Origin: RFSX01 sp964495785
Lineage (GTDB): Bacteria > Bacteroidota > Bacteroidia > Chitinophagales > Saprospiraceae
Assembly (NCBI GenBank): GCA_964495785.1
Contig: CAZBXL010000049.1
Coordinates: 1 to 30,856 of the forward strand
Direction: 5' to 3'
Length of the DNA stretch: 30,856 nucleotides
How positions within the stretch are numbered: the stretch's first letter is position 1; every line of letters starts with the position of its first letter. Shown piece by piece: positions 22,301 to 24,221 of the stretch. The notes under the pieces are model-generated. The model was given only the letters and a program-made list of their open reading frames with translations, did no database searches and was not told the origin of the DNA. A program made the translations under genes and the position numbers.

Positions 22301-23635
22301 AAGCACTGGAATTCTTACACCACCATTGTATTCTCCAATCTCTGTTAATGTGACATCACATTGCTCATCCATACCACTATCATTAGGATATGAAAAAATG
22401 AGATTTGCATCAAGATTTAATGGTGAATCAGAAGTAAGATCTACATCACAATCAGCTTTGATACATATATCAACAATATAAGCTGCTGCCGAATCTATTT
22501 GACTGATAAGAAACACTGGATTACTCGGGTCACTAACATCTAACTCACCTGCTTGTACGCCTGTGCCATAATGTTCCATAACACATCCTCCGTAAGTCAA
22601 ACCTGGATCCAAATTTAACGTCAATTGTATGTTAGTTAAATCACATTCGCTAGTGTTATAAATAAGTAAACTAACTGTATCAGGAGAAGAGCATACGTTA
22701 AGTAAGTCTACTGTAGGAAAACCTGGAACCCCGTCAAGGGATGACATACTTACATCTGGACAAGAAGGACATGTTGTTATTTCTTCTTCTATTTCATATT
22801 CTACACATAATTCTGGAGCTCCTAATCCAGAATCAAAGGAATAAGTTCTTCTGTGACCTTTGCCCGTTATACTTAGACATAATGCATTACCTGCGCTATA
22901 CCCCGGCCTATTAACTATTTCTTGTATTATACCACTTACATCAGGTGTTCTCTGAGCAGCTAATGCATCACCCGTACTCACCCATGTAGGTGGCGACCAT
23001 GATACATTAGAAGAGGTAGTTACTCTGGATGAAGGTGGATTAGCCGCAGAGAAAGTAGCACAGTCATCTGCATCCTCACCAATAATCTCAAAGGCAGCAC
23101 CTCTCGTACTCGGTGCAGCTGCTGTAAATTGTATATATGCATTAGTTATCGTGGCTCCTTGAGGAATATTATAACAGTCAAATCTAAATGCTGATATCGT
23201 AGAACCAGATGCACCATTAGTAGCACCAGTACCCAGACCTATATTAGAATCTGTGTCACCATAAGCGCCATTACCTATTATTTCTTCTGCATCATCAGAA
23301 CCTGTAGCTACCTCGCAACATTCTGTGACAAGTGTAGGTGGAGGAAGCATTGACATTTTAAATGCTTTCTGAGCATCTTCGTATCTTCTCAACTTTTCTG
23401 CTTCAGTTGCACAATCTGCATCCATTAATGCAAAGCGTGAGATTTCTTGTTCTCCGAGTTTTTCCTTTTGATAATCGGTTATACCTCCTACTGCACTCTT
23501 TTTATTATCATCTTCTGCATGCAGAAATGTAGTTAGGAATAGACAGAAAATAATTGAGGCTATTAAAGACTTTTTGACTTTAAGATACATCAGCACATAT
23601 TTAGAATAAATAAAAAATACATAGCTATAAGCCAT
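1094..23635 (-). CDS. Giant T9SS-secreted multidomain surface adhesin, 7,513 aa
   Basis: A single ORF encodes a protein of about 0.8 MDa, predicted to be exported by Sec and then T9SS and retained on the cell surface. Approximate residue order: signal peptide 16-40 (KVKKSLIASIIFCLFLTTFLHA); DNRLRE-like domain 105-283; Cys-rich unique region 284-2265; Ig-like domain 2266-2345; 22 tandem domains of ~156 aa 2346-5771; seven DUF11-type domains with Asp-rich linkers 5772-6840; four SdrD B-like domains 6842-7316; FN3-like 7317-7423; type A sorting domain 7424-7513 with YPNP and final KKLIIVD. The signal peptide looks classical if translation begins at the second ATG (23590-23588, residue 16), so the true start may be there. 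A 100-N gap interrupts residues ~5825-5858. The gene stands alone, with its own terminator at 1002-1043. It resembles SprB-class giant adhesins in size only. Adhesion is inferred from architecture, and no enzyme motif was seen. Confidence 0.93.
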   Translation of the reverse strand: MAYSYVFFIYSKYVLMYLKVKKSLIASIIFCLFLTTFLHAEDDNKKSAVGGITDYQKEKLGEQEISRFALMDADCATEAEKLRRYEDAQKAFKMSMLPPPTLVTECCEVATGSDDAEEIIGNGAYGDTDSNIGLGTGATNGASGSTISAFRFDCYNIPQGATITNAYIQFTAAAPSTRGAAFEIIGEDADDCATFSAANPPSSRVTTSSNVSWSPPTWVSTGDALAAQRTPDVSGIIQEIVNRPGYSAGNALCLSITGKGHRRTYSFDSGLGAPELCVEYEIEEEITTCPSCPDVSMSSLDGVPGFPTVDLLNVCSSPDTVSLLIYNTSECDLTNIQLTLNLDPGLTYGGCVMEHYGTGVQAGELDVSDPSNPVFLISQIDSAAAYIVDICIKADCDVDLTSDSPLNLDANLIFSYPNDSGMDEQCDVTLTEIGEYNGGVRIPVLNTLSITPQEINIPNTTTESCQTILVSQDGIQASLSQYTLEICGLDFNNYGLGTICANGTPVDPSLITIDATAGTAQVIIQGSMFNGNTGAGANNDDIFNVNERMTLKVCYNALGCTDEAMVPEYKIYYGCADKVCFGVTSILGAVRFTPNFGASPVALTSDIQYGSICGDDLSFTVNLSSANNDPVDGLWQDLILKYAGCAGSGMNVSGIEVNGIPLDASLFTQNGSVIEMDFTMNTDAAYGLTDEDGDGFLDDLAGDQNLIITTTISIGCSESMAACDGNLACNLTRIEVNGKRNCGQDFQQFANLSEPVSFFYGNGGSTTNAVQTAGFGIPITEDVTTVCDIWTPGTNGYEFHYDFDSNNIGDCAMSGGIKLVATITAAGERIKHIRFENGSATYQGVGVPGAIGYPNTIDLGGGVLDTVSYTVEVPAGDGNVTAHDYFFNLEFEGFCSPNDYAFVSFKVVEECMSCTEADPCEIVRACDSAATYVRWNGCGCQCDIMAFVDTLQRTNFGYADKAMTQKLTAADVPTEDLIRFLPGDTMYARIGYEVLNSSVYYEGDGYWLFDVRYRGWEENLIPDPYNVTFEGWFHEDVSAGTGPVEIGIPDCMLAYDDANKDNTTYPGIRLVNMGVEGTLQLNGACPDDDENPNYPESSAASYYTADQSIWDDANDLSRMFVFFGRDEGCASATPDELNNNCHTELLAQLDLEDGDFFYMDLKIPLVRNPNVSLSALNGGAAPTDGYLFPYADTRMNTVGTCSVSVNSRTCRTTRPYESHLPGPITITQDVCVTDCNTEVEYTFNLQNPLPDVDPGITPWYENEYRPFMATEFLELSFPSNMVYLDNGVIVMPDGSEVSFSPFIDTASGNLNCLTGPDGETCCIAADPSQLSMMKIIDNDYTIGQSQAYYRGPIASNNTNDICDVNQLVHVPNDPFPHIPVGGGEVCNYGIKYSLSSLCPEDIESGDFQLQYQFADPYVPSLPGVSGVYNSTYLRGGSIYPNSNGFRYPINPYGTDCDGNPEPWGCVRHYENIVSHPDDSPGSINPMRQTGTIVTTPDNFSDKSMNFPPLIATIQNTLIADEAMMNEVNTYMVCSPDNGVDMGTHTNVVTTIEIPTTIQLIDVCDETGTPITWNLVEARPGSNLYSVINPDLAIDECFTIQVKTELLFCPVGLDDVDVELCLTTVSGCIDPDKAALFTALGETQCDAAGACYEYIAEEAELQAEWSCNSPAELLLCDTVEFGIRLKNVRPTLLVDLEPEFWFPAGLEFVPGSFEYVFPGGPGNFGARVSIPDPTPDPAMNNIYGSYFEYTDDSIWAPPIDQEGFPGVASMLDSNNVEIKFDVITSCEDFVSGTSIWFRGDAADPCEARVGTGFVPTSPIIVDGANPSDFAQFFVFADPLDATCGEPSTITLNFLNISPTGVSNNSMACMDIETSTFMYMMGSVQFLSPAGHMPMFTEEMDGAITHLCFNIPDGIGPGQAFQISFMFEVPEDVGCGEQDLGVNVSSTVMNSNCMEQGIMCDVQVLNSVNPAIQVNFNPPVEVVDQTLTVGCGNGDGTVPLCYDVDLANNSSDDYMDDIKIKLIRDLNQNGILESFDPPLDSAFVSVSIISGDTLNIMGCFDVDENIACPVFLMVMQETNCVCDAQDFYYDSIEPTASDELGQSIAICPGAPLKVSYCADLNYSVNPSAGATIVPNAAGDSLCITLAEGFGLTNPVVLNVTSQTGGCMEFNFDTEIFSLGDFVFEDYEAEQACNVGCVALDLDLPTEYRNIVTVDWSPATYLDDATSQTPTACDVASDITYTVTVNFMENGQMCEFMAEYPIVVEEQQTNDLFDQVILCSDVSSTVVGPPGFTNYNWYEVTPSGDLPIQSGTNDSFLIPSPGVYYLEYYSVGDACFTLSAPFDAIACPTLIKSFVDAVPTANENEYTVCYEIAVDNNSALDTEYDLYDRPDFDDDITIISASYTSTAGPSGTLGVPAPNSPGWLLGNDVQLLGSGGHIYEICLVVQIDLEDGVSGDDSYTACGSGGGGIPGIGEGLYNEASLDVNEDGMADSIDDACGELPFYTIEKTISSITQTGAYDFTVSYDIVVCNDGGGFGTYDLNDVPDFDNDIVINSAEFTTDAFEHPSNPGPTALIGSGPWDLADVQDIEPNECQTYTVTVDVTMNLGDPTSPGDNSYTACGANGSGSPMPGEGLYNEAQLDTNGDGMPNQSDDDCGDLPSITHDKSITSITQTGARSWEVKYTITVDNNGGASGMYDLEDEIAFDDDITVTCVRYTSDADSNPNNPGPTNDTDLVGPWTIADDQAIAAGETDTYCVIICVDMDLNSATTPGDGNYDACGSNPLNEAMPGEGLYNESHLDLDNDGTPEETEEACGDLPNVYIEKTVSGFVAMANGNHMVSYELCVFNNGGADGTYDLYDMPGFDDDIMIVDANFSCTTGGSGALSLPVPTAGWLLIDDQDISPGSQQCCTIDIEVTIDVSPGSGGDNTITQCGSTNGGDPTAGEALYNEASLDLDNDGMGDDMDDACQGVFEISHVKTLASVTQNPDGTWCAVYNVSVNNTSDAAGFYDLSDLPMFDDDITILSAEYMSTIHPLTTLSVPVPAAGWMLADDVNLQSNGTHLYTLTVCVNIDLEDGVIGDDSYTECGAGGMTEGQVGEGLYNESYLDTNNDGTPDETDEACGDLPYLTLTKSLTNISQTGPKSWDVTYEVEVCNIGGASDDYDLWDQPAFDDDIVINTVSYTSDATANPANPGPVTLSPTVTPWDLASSQNIDPDVCQIFTIVVNVTMDLTDAGPGDNNYIPCGSVVPGPPSPGEGLYNEAVLDEDGDGNGDETAEDCGDLPAITHEKSFGGITQTGARSWEVKYNIVVSNNGGATGTYDLNDMIIFDDDIVVTCARYTTDAAGNPGMPGPFTLTGTGPWNLADDQSIDPLFPQTYCLIVCVEMDIYSDTTPGDGVYSECGNAIPGSPAGGEGLYNQSSLDLNNDGVDDETDEACGDLPAIRIEKDLNNFVAMPNGNNMVTYQICVYNEGGAPGTYDLNDMPVFDDDIEIITASYTSTVGAGGTLMVPVPAAPGWNLDDDRTIAAGETYCYTLNIEVDVDLSPGSSGDNVVAECGSITGGDPSPGEALYNGASIDLNNDGIQDEEDDACEDIFNISNTKTVANVTQQADGSWCITYNITVENRSAETGFYDLYDLPQFDDDITILNAEYSSTVHPLTPLSIPVPSAGWQLANDEMLDGFEVNVYVLTVCLDIDLEDGVTGDDILTACGTGGNMDGAPGEGLYNQSLLDINDDGTPDREDEACADLPYFTLDKTLTTITQTSAYDWTVTYDVEVCNIGTANGMYDITDTPLFDDDIVINSASYTTDASGNSGNPGPSMLMGSGPWSMGDDMTLADGACHLYTITVDVTLELEDDASIGDESYAACGSGNGGETGPGEGLYNEASIDTNNDGTDDITDSDCGDLPVISHDKELTSITQTDARSWEVKYTITVTNDGGAEGEYDLNDEIAFDDDITVTCVRYTSDADGNLNNPGPTISMDLVGPWNLADDQIIDANTTDTYCIIFCVDMDLNSASTPGDGNYDACGSGVLNDPMPGEGLYNQSSLDLDDDGMAEEVDEACGDLPNVYHEKEATGFVAMPNGNHMVTYEICVYNNGGADGTYDLYDEPIFDDDIEIIEATYSCNVGGANGTFIPPVPMGGWLLLDDQDISAGSQQCCTIEIEVNIDIAPGSSGDNIVTECGTAVPGDPSPGEALYNESTLDLNNDGTPDEMDEACEDVFMITHNKTIADVVETGHNQFCVTYNIAVENNSTESGFYDLTDLPQFDDDISILSATYSSTIHPSINLPIVPPTSGWVLGDDESIAPNANHVYVLEVCIEIDLEDGVVGDDMYTECGVGGAGMNGAAGQGLYNQSFLDTNNDGTPDEEDEVCADLPYLTINKDVVSVTQVGARDFDVIYEITVCNIGGATGDYNMSDQPCFDNDVVINNATYTSDATSNLANPGPRNLAGVGPWLMAINQDIDPSSCQVYNLTVNVSMDLTDPATPGDGIYNSCAAGDPNDPNSSGGLYNKSTVDTDGDGLGDIQDEACEELPAITHEKSLTNIVQTGPTSWDVVYTITVSNDGGAAGTYDLNDDTTYDDDITITCANYTSDATGNAGNPGAVDLGIVDPWTLADDQTIAAGTQQVYTLTVCIDMDLNSPTTPGDGDYTACGDGGAGSDGQPGEGLFNQSTLDLDNDGTADEADEACGDLPHLFHDKSVSSFVAMPNGNHMVTYEICVTNDGGADGMYDLYDHPQFDDDIEIIAATLTCDTGTSGALTVPVPTGGWLLDDDVTIAAGETFCCSLDIEVNIDLAPGSSGDNVVTECGTATPGDPSPGEALYNESNLDVNNDGVSDEMDEACEDVFEFTHEKSLTSIVQQADGSYCVTYEIEVTNGGTEAGFYDLYDLPQFDTDFTILSATYSSTVHPTLPLALPVPSGLGWLLGDDEILAAGETHLYELVVCVDLDLEDGGAVDSGDDIYSACGDGGAGPDGMMGEGLYNESSLDTNNDGVADQMDEACGDVPYFTLEKEIVGTTQIGPRSYTVEYTIDVCNIGGATGVYDLLDTPEFDDDVVIDAVRYSSDTPSNPGNPGPTTLLGDGPWTLANDADLAEGDCHAYILYVDVTMDLTDPNSPGDESYSECGSGGNADGSAGEGLYNTASLDTNNDGIQDVEDDACGDLPAISHDKNLTSITQTGARSFEVKYTITVENEGGAAGAYDLNDEVFFDDDIVTTCARYTSDAAGNPANPTEVALATSGLWNLADDQMIAANAIHTYCLIVCVEMDLNSLTTPGDGNYDACGSNSLNDPQRGEGLYNESYLDLDNDGVNDEEDEACGDLPYVYHEKEVVSFVPMPNGNNMVTYEICVYNTGGADGEFDLYDEPIFDDDIEIMAATYSCDVQGGGALPLPVPATPGWLLIDDQDISPNTSYCCTIEIEVDVDLSAGSSGDNVVTECGSTNGNGDSEPGEALHNESSLDVNNDGDIDEMDEACRDIFMITHDKTIATVEHNPDDSYCVTWNILVENMSSESGFYDLYDWPQFDEDFIMLSANYSSSVHPFTNLTTPPPTGGWQFADDINIAANGRHIYTLEICMIMDLKDPMTPGDADYTSCGELNGGTGEPGEGLFNQTLLDINDDGTADEIDDVCVDIPYVTHEKDFIDAVRNADGTYTATFKITVQNIGGATGDYDLWDQPAFDNDFVINSAEYTTDATGHSANPGPESLPISGQWDLADDQTIDAGETQCYNLSVNVTINLSDPDTEGDEIYTFCGTANGADDPVPGEGFYNESFLDRSNDGDPEENEETCGDVDIVDLAIRKETVTQPPYAYGQVIEFRHTIFNQGNVDMYNVELADYLPAGFGFAGVXXXXXXXXXXXXXXXXXXXXXXXXXXXXXXXXXXPDLGDDDDDEITEGGPDAGEDEDDHDVAGIEIFDLAQRKTIPTDIVGTMASFFYGDTISFTIEVFNQGSETATDIVVLDHIPCGYIYNASNDAAGWVYDGTGIASITIAGPLQPGTSMAVMIDLTLQQCLDMDEASFTNVAEITDGDGEDGEPGDDIDSTPDGDPDNDGDPNDDSVDDPNDEDDHDPEEIAIFDLALIKQIVTEGPYAYGDLLEFKITVCNQGNQTVQNVNVIDYLPAGYSFDSADQTTPWTLVGAGPDVEYTIAGPLLEDTCIELPLFLTLEMTTGGVDNYTNVSEITDFEDENGDPQEDADSNPDNDPDNDGDPTDDSLDDPNDEDDHDPEIIEVFDLAQKKTTSTEAPFSYGDVIPFDITVYNQGNIAATNILINEHLPCGFLYTPDNDASGWTYDAATGIANATIAGPLTPGDSTVVTINVTLQQCLDMDESSFTNISEIGGADDEDGNPGDDIDSDSDDDPDNDGDPNDDSVDDPDDEDDHDPEEVAIFDLALIKQIVTEGPYAYGDLLGFKITICNQGNQTVQNVNVIDYLPVGYSFDSADQTTPWTVVGAGPDVEYTIAGPLLEDTCVEIPLFLTLEETTGGADNYTNVSEITDFEDENGDPQEDADSNPDNDPDNDGDPTDDSLDDPNDEDDHDPETVEIIDIAMRKIETTSGPYRYGDQLNFSHWIYNQGNVGLTNIVLNDFIPCGYDYDTNNDPIWSYDSVAGIATTTVDDLILPGDSIEVKFSLILKACTDPDAWKNISEIESFDDDNGDDRTDDDIDSNGDGDPDNDGDVVDDEIDNNGGDEDDNDPAEPEIFDLALIKTIDNVGPYTPGQIAVYDITVFNQGNVTAYNVEIVDYINAGYIFNAAANPGWTMTGANAYYTIPGPLAPGDQIIVTINLEVQVPPGADLSSWYNEAEITGGENEDGEEQTDADSTPDDDAFNDNDLVDGLDPDGIFDEDDLNDNEINNENGDEDDNDAAEILVTGEIGDFVWKDLNGDGVQDPGEPGIGGVVVRLFDCEGNFIRELTTDMNGYYLFDLLLPGGYQVQFDISSLPPGCAFTLPNQGDDDNDSDADLSGNTDCIDLEAGERNHSIDAGVLPLAKLGDTVFLDCNGNGVQDPGEEGVAGITVEVYDANDDLIKITTTNADGQYIVNGLYPGDYYVKFINGDYDFTINGAGGDTTADSDVDDSNGPGTTALVNLSAGECDLSSFDAGLYKCVALGELVWLDYNENDVWDSVENGINGLKVELYKFIDGSWVNYDYTYTGHKPGTPSDDGYFKFCVAPGRYYLRFLNPPNALVPAVSNFGINESVDSDVTGAFGPGTTSEINLVCGQDRCDIGAGYYKMGSIGDNVWSDDNNNGMRDSDEQGVADVIVRAYDVTGTQFGEAVTDNNGEYMIDYLGKNSYYLKFELPNGLAITEPNMGSDESMDSDVDGSNGPMTTDYYTISPGEHIPNVDAGVVLGVLSVEWLDVYAQNNDSHHTITWNVADQNNVSHYEVERSIDGLDNFESIAKVLSTGDGPEATSYTHDDYDIIEAGIYYYRIRQVDYDNAYDYSKVVSVDREDVVAVTNNSASIYPNPVVDELTLELDIAKPVTDLVVNIYDAQGKIARANAIMDIDLKSGTKSYKLNVTDFAKGVYSMKIKLDRKEIVKKLIIVD
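1687..3115 (-). repeat. Four tandem SdrD B-like domains in the giant gene
   Basis: Four modules of ~115-127 aa begin near 3112 (GEIGDFVWKDLNGDG), 2763 (KLGDTVFLDCNGNG), 2415 (ALGELVWLDYNEND) and 2033 (SIGDNVWSDDNNNG). Each has the SdrD B/Cna B-like pattern: G-x-x-V-W-x-D-x-N-x-N-G, then GV/GI-x-V-x-(V/L), a DxxGxY turn and a closing DAG(V/L). In characterised Gram-positive homologues these are rigid calcium-binding beta-sandwich stalk units. The Asp/Asn clusters here fit calcium binding. The third copy carries an insertion around TGHKPGTPSDDG that recurs in the equivalent domain of the gene at 27008. Confidence 0.88.
4088..5965 (-). repeat. Recent two-domain tandem duplication inside the DUF11 array
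   Basis: The domain pair at 5021-5965 is duplicated as 4088-5020, a period of 933-945 bp. The unit from 5485 and the unit from 4552 both read FDLALIKQIVTEGPYAYGDL and differ at only a handful of residues over ~155 aa (for example YLPAGYSF versus YLPVGYSF). Their DNA differs mainly at silent positions, and long identical runs remain, such as around 4490-4540 and 5425-5475. The partner units (FDLAQRK, FDLAQKK) are more diverged but share LQQCLDMDE and the linker DPDNDGDPNDDSVDD. Confidence 0.85.
6062..6161. other. Assembly gap of exactly 100 N within the giant gene
   Basis: One hundred N replace sequence in the first DUF11-type domain. About 52 residues of that domain are visible before the gap and ~32 after it. 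Its siblings are ~155-160 aa, so about 70-80 residues (210-245 bases) should be missing. The 100 N therefore looks like a placeholder. The frame is open on both sides. If the gene is intact, the real length must leave remainder 1 on division by 3. Confidence 0.97.
6323..16600 (-). repeat. 22-domain tandem array with a four-unit (C-D-A-B) higher-order repeat
   Basis: Twenty-two coding units of 459-474 bp start (descending) at 16600, 16135, 15664, 15190, 14731, 14272, 13801, 13330, 12868, 12409, 11938, 11464, 11002, 10540, 10069, 9595, 9136, 8662, 8191, 7720, 7255 and 6793. All share (T/S)HxK..., YDLxDxPxFDDDI, PGEGLYN and a closing calcium loop. Four classes recur in fixed order. C carries YSSTVHP and DLEDGVxGDD (units 1,5,9,13,17,21). 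D carries VCNIGGA and is always 471 bp (2,6,10,14,18,22). A carries QTGARSWEVKY (3,7,11,15,19). B carries FVAMPNGNHMVTYEIC (4,8,12,16,20). Blocks start at 16600, 14731, 12868, 11002, 9136 and 7255. The fold is probably a DUF11-like beta sandwich (inference). Confidence 0.92.
22785..23320 (-). other. DNRLRE-like N-terminal domain of the giant protein
   Basis: Residues ~105-283 contain SDDAEE, then FDCYNIPQGATITNAYIQF, a VSWSPPTW motif, QRTPDVSGIIQEIVNRPG and NALCLSITGKG with a closing CVEYE. This order matches a beta-sandwich domain often found at the exposed end of bacterial surface proteins (DNRLRE/disaggregatase-related family). It is the first folded domain after the signal peptide, so it probably sits at the distal tip and could be a ligand-binding head. 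The ligand is unknown. Confidence 0.65.
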
Positions 23636-23740
23636 AGAAATAGCAACTATAGTATGTACGCTTACTGATGTTGTGGATGGGACAATTGTAAAGCGTAGGG
23701 TGAAGAATTATAAAATTTCACCTAATAATGGGCTAATATA

Positions 23741-23764
23741 CATATTATAAAAATTTATAATATG
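23741..23764. promoter_or_regulatory. Perfect 11-base inverted repeat upstream of the giant gene
   Basis: CATATTATAAA and TTTATAATATG are exact reverse complements separated by two A bases. The site lies 106 bases upstream of the first ATG of the giant gene and 151 bases upstream of the second. It has no G+C-rich stem, so it is not a terminator. A dimeric regulator site is the natural reading, but AT-rich background makes chance palindromes more likely. Confidence 0.45.
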
Positions 23765-23891
23765 ATATTTTACATATTAAATATTTACAATGTATAAATT
23801 ACTGAAATTAAGTCTAATGCAATAAATTAATTAAAGAACTTAGGATTAATGAAATGAATGATTTAAGATAGATCTTATGGTCCAAAAAGGA

Positions 23892-23919
23892 AAAGCCCCT
23901 AAATTAAATTAGAGGCTTT
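23892..23919 (-). terminator. Intrinsic terminator of the 905-aa gene
   Basis: AAAGCCCCTAA and TTAGAGGCTTT form a near-perfect stem (one mismatch) around a 6-base loop, starting 29 bases after the stop at 23949. On the minus strand it runs into CTTTTCCTTTTTGG, a T-rich tract. Confidence 0.85.
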
Positions 23920-23948
23920 ATCCTTGATTCTTATAATTTAGACAGACC

Positions 23949-24221
23949 TTATCTTACATTAAGTTGCTGAGAAACAAGCTCATTGTCTGCAGTTATCATG
24001 ATAATATAATTGCCTAATTCCATTGAATTGAGATTTATCATATAGGCATTCTGAGTAAGCCCTGTATTGTCACTGTCAAATTTCTTAGTCATGACCAATG
24101 ATCCTGAGATACTATATATATCTATGGATACTGACTCAACTCTTTTATTTAATTCAATATTTAAAGTCTCTCCACTGATGATTGGGTTTGGATACAGACT
24201 TAACTCTAATAAATTTGCTTG
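23949..24221 (-). other. T9SS C-terminal sorting domain of the 905-aa protein
   Basis: Residues ~816-905 contain LYPNPIISGETLNIEL, then IDIYSISGSLV and ELGNYIIMITADNEL with the end SQQLNVR, the expected strand order of a type A sorting domain. The terminal motif is less basic than in the two neighbours (QQLNVR rather than KKLIIVD or RKIIVID). Confidence 0.87.

Larger units (their letters stand above)
23636..23948. other. Non-coding stretch upstream of the giant gene
   Basis: The 313 bases hold the terminator of the 905-aa gene (23892-23919), a perfect inverted repeat at 23741-23764 and otherwise AT-rich sequence. The closest match to the Bacteroidota -7 element on the minus strand is TACAATTG (23690-23683), one mismatch from TAnnTTTG and without a clear -33 partner, so I do not call a promoter. 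Confidence 0.65.

Noticed and set aside
1094..23635. Assigning the giant gene as sprB
   Set aside because: Its repeats are not SprB repeats, it carries a type A-like sorting domain with YPNP, and no gliding genes are nearby. Size alone is not enough.
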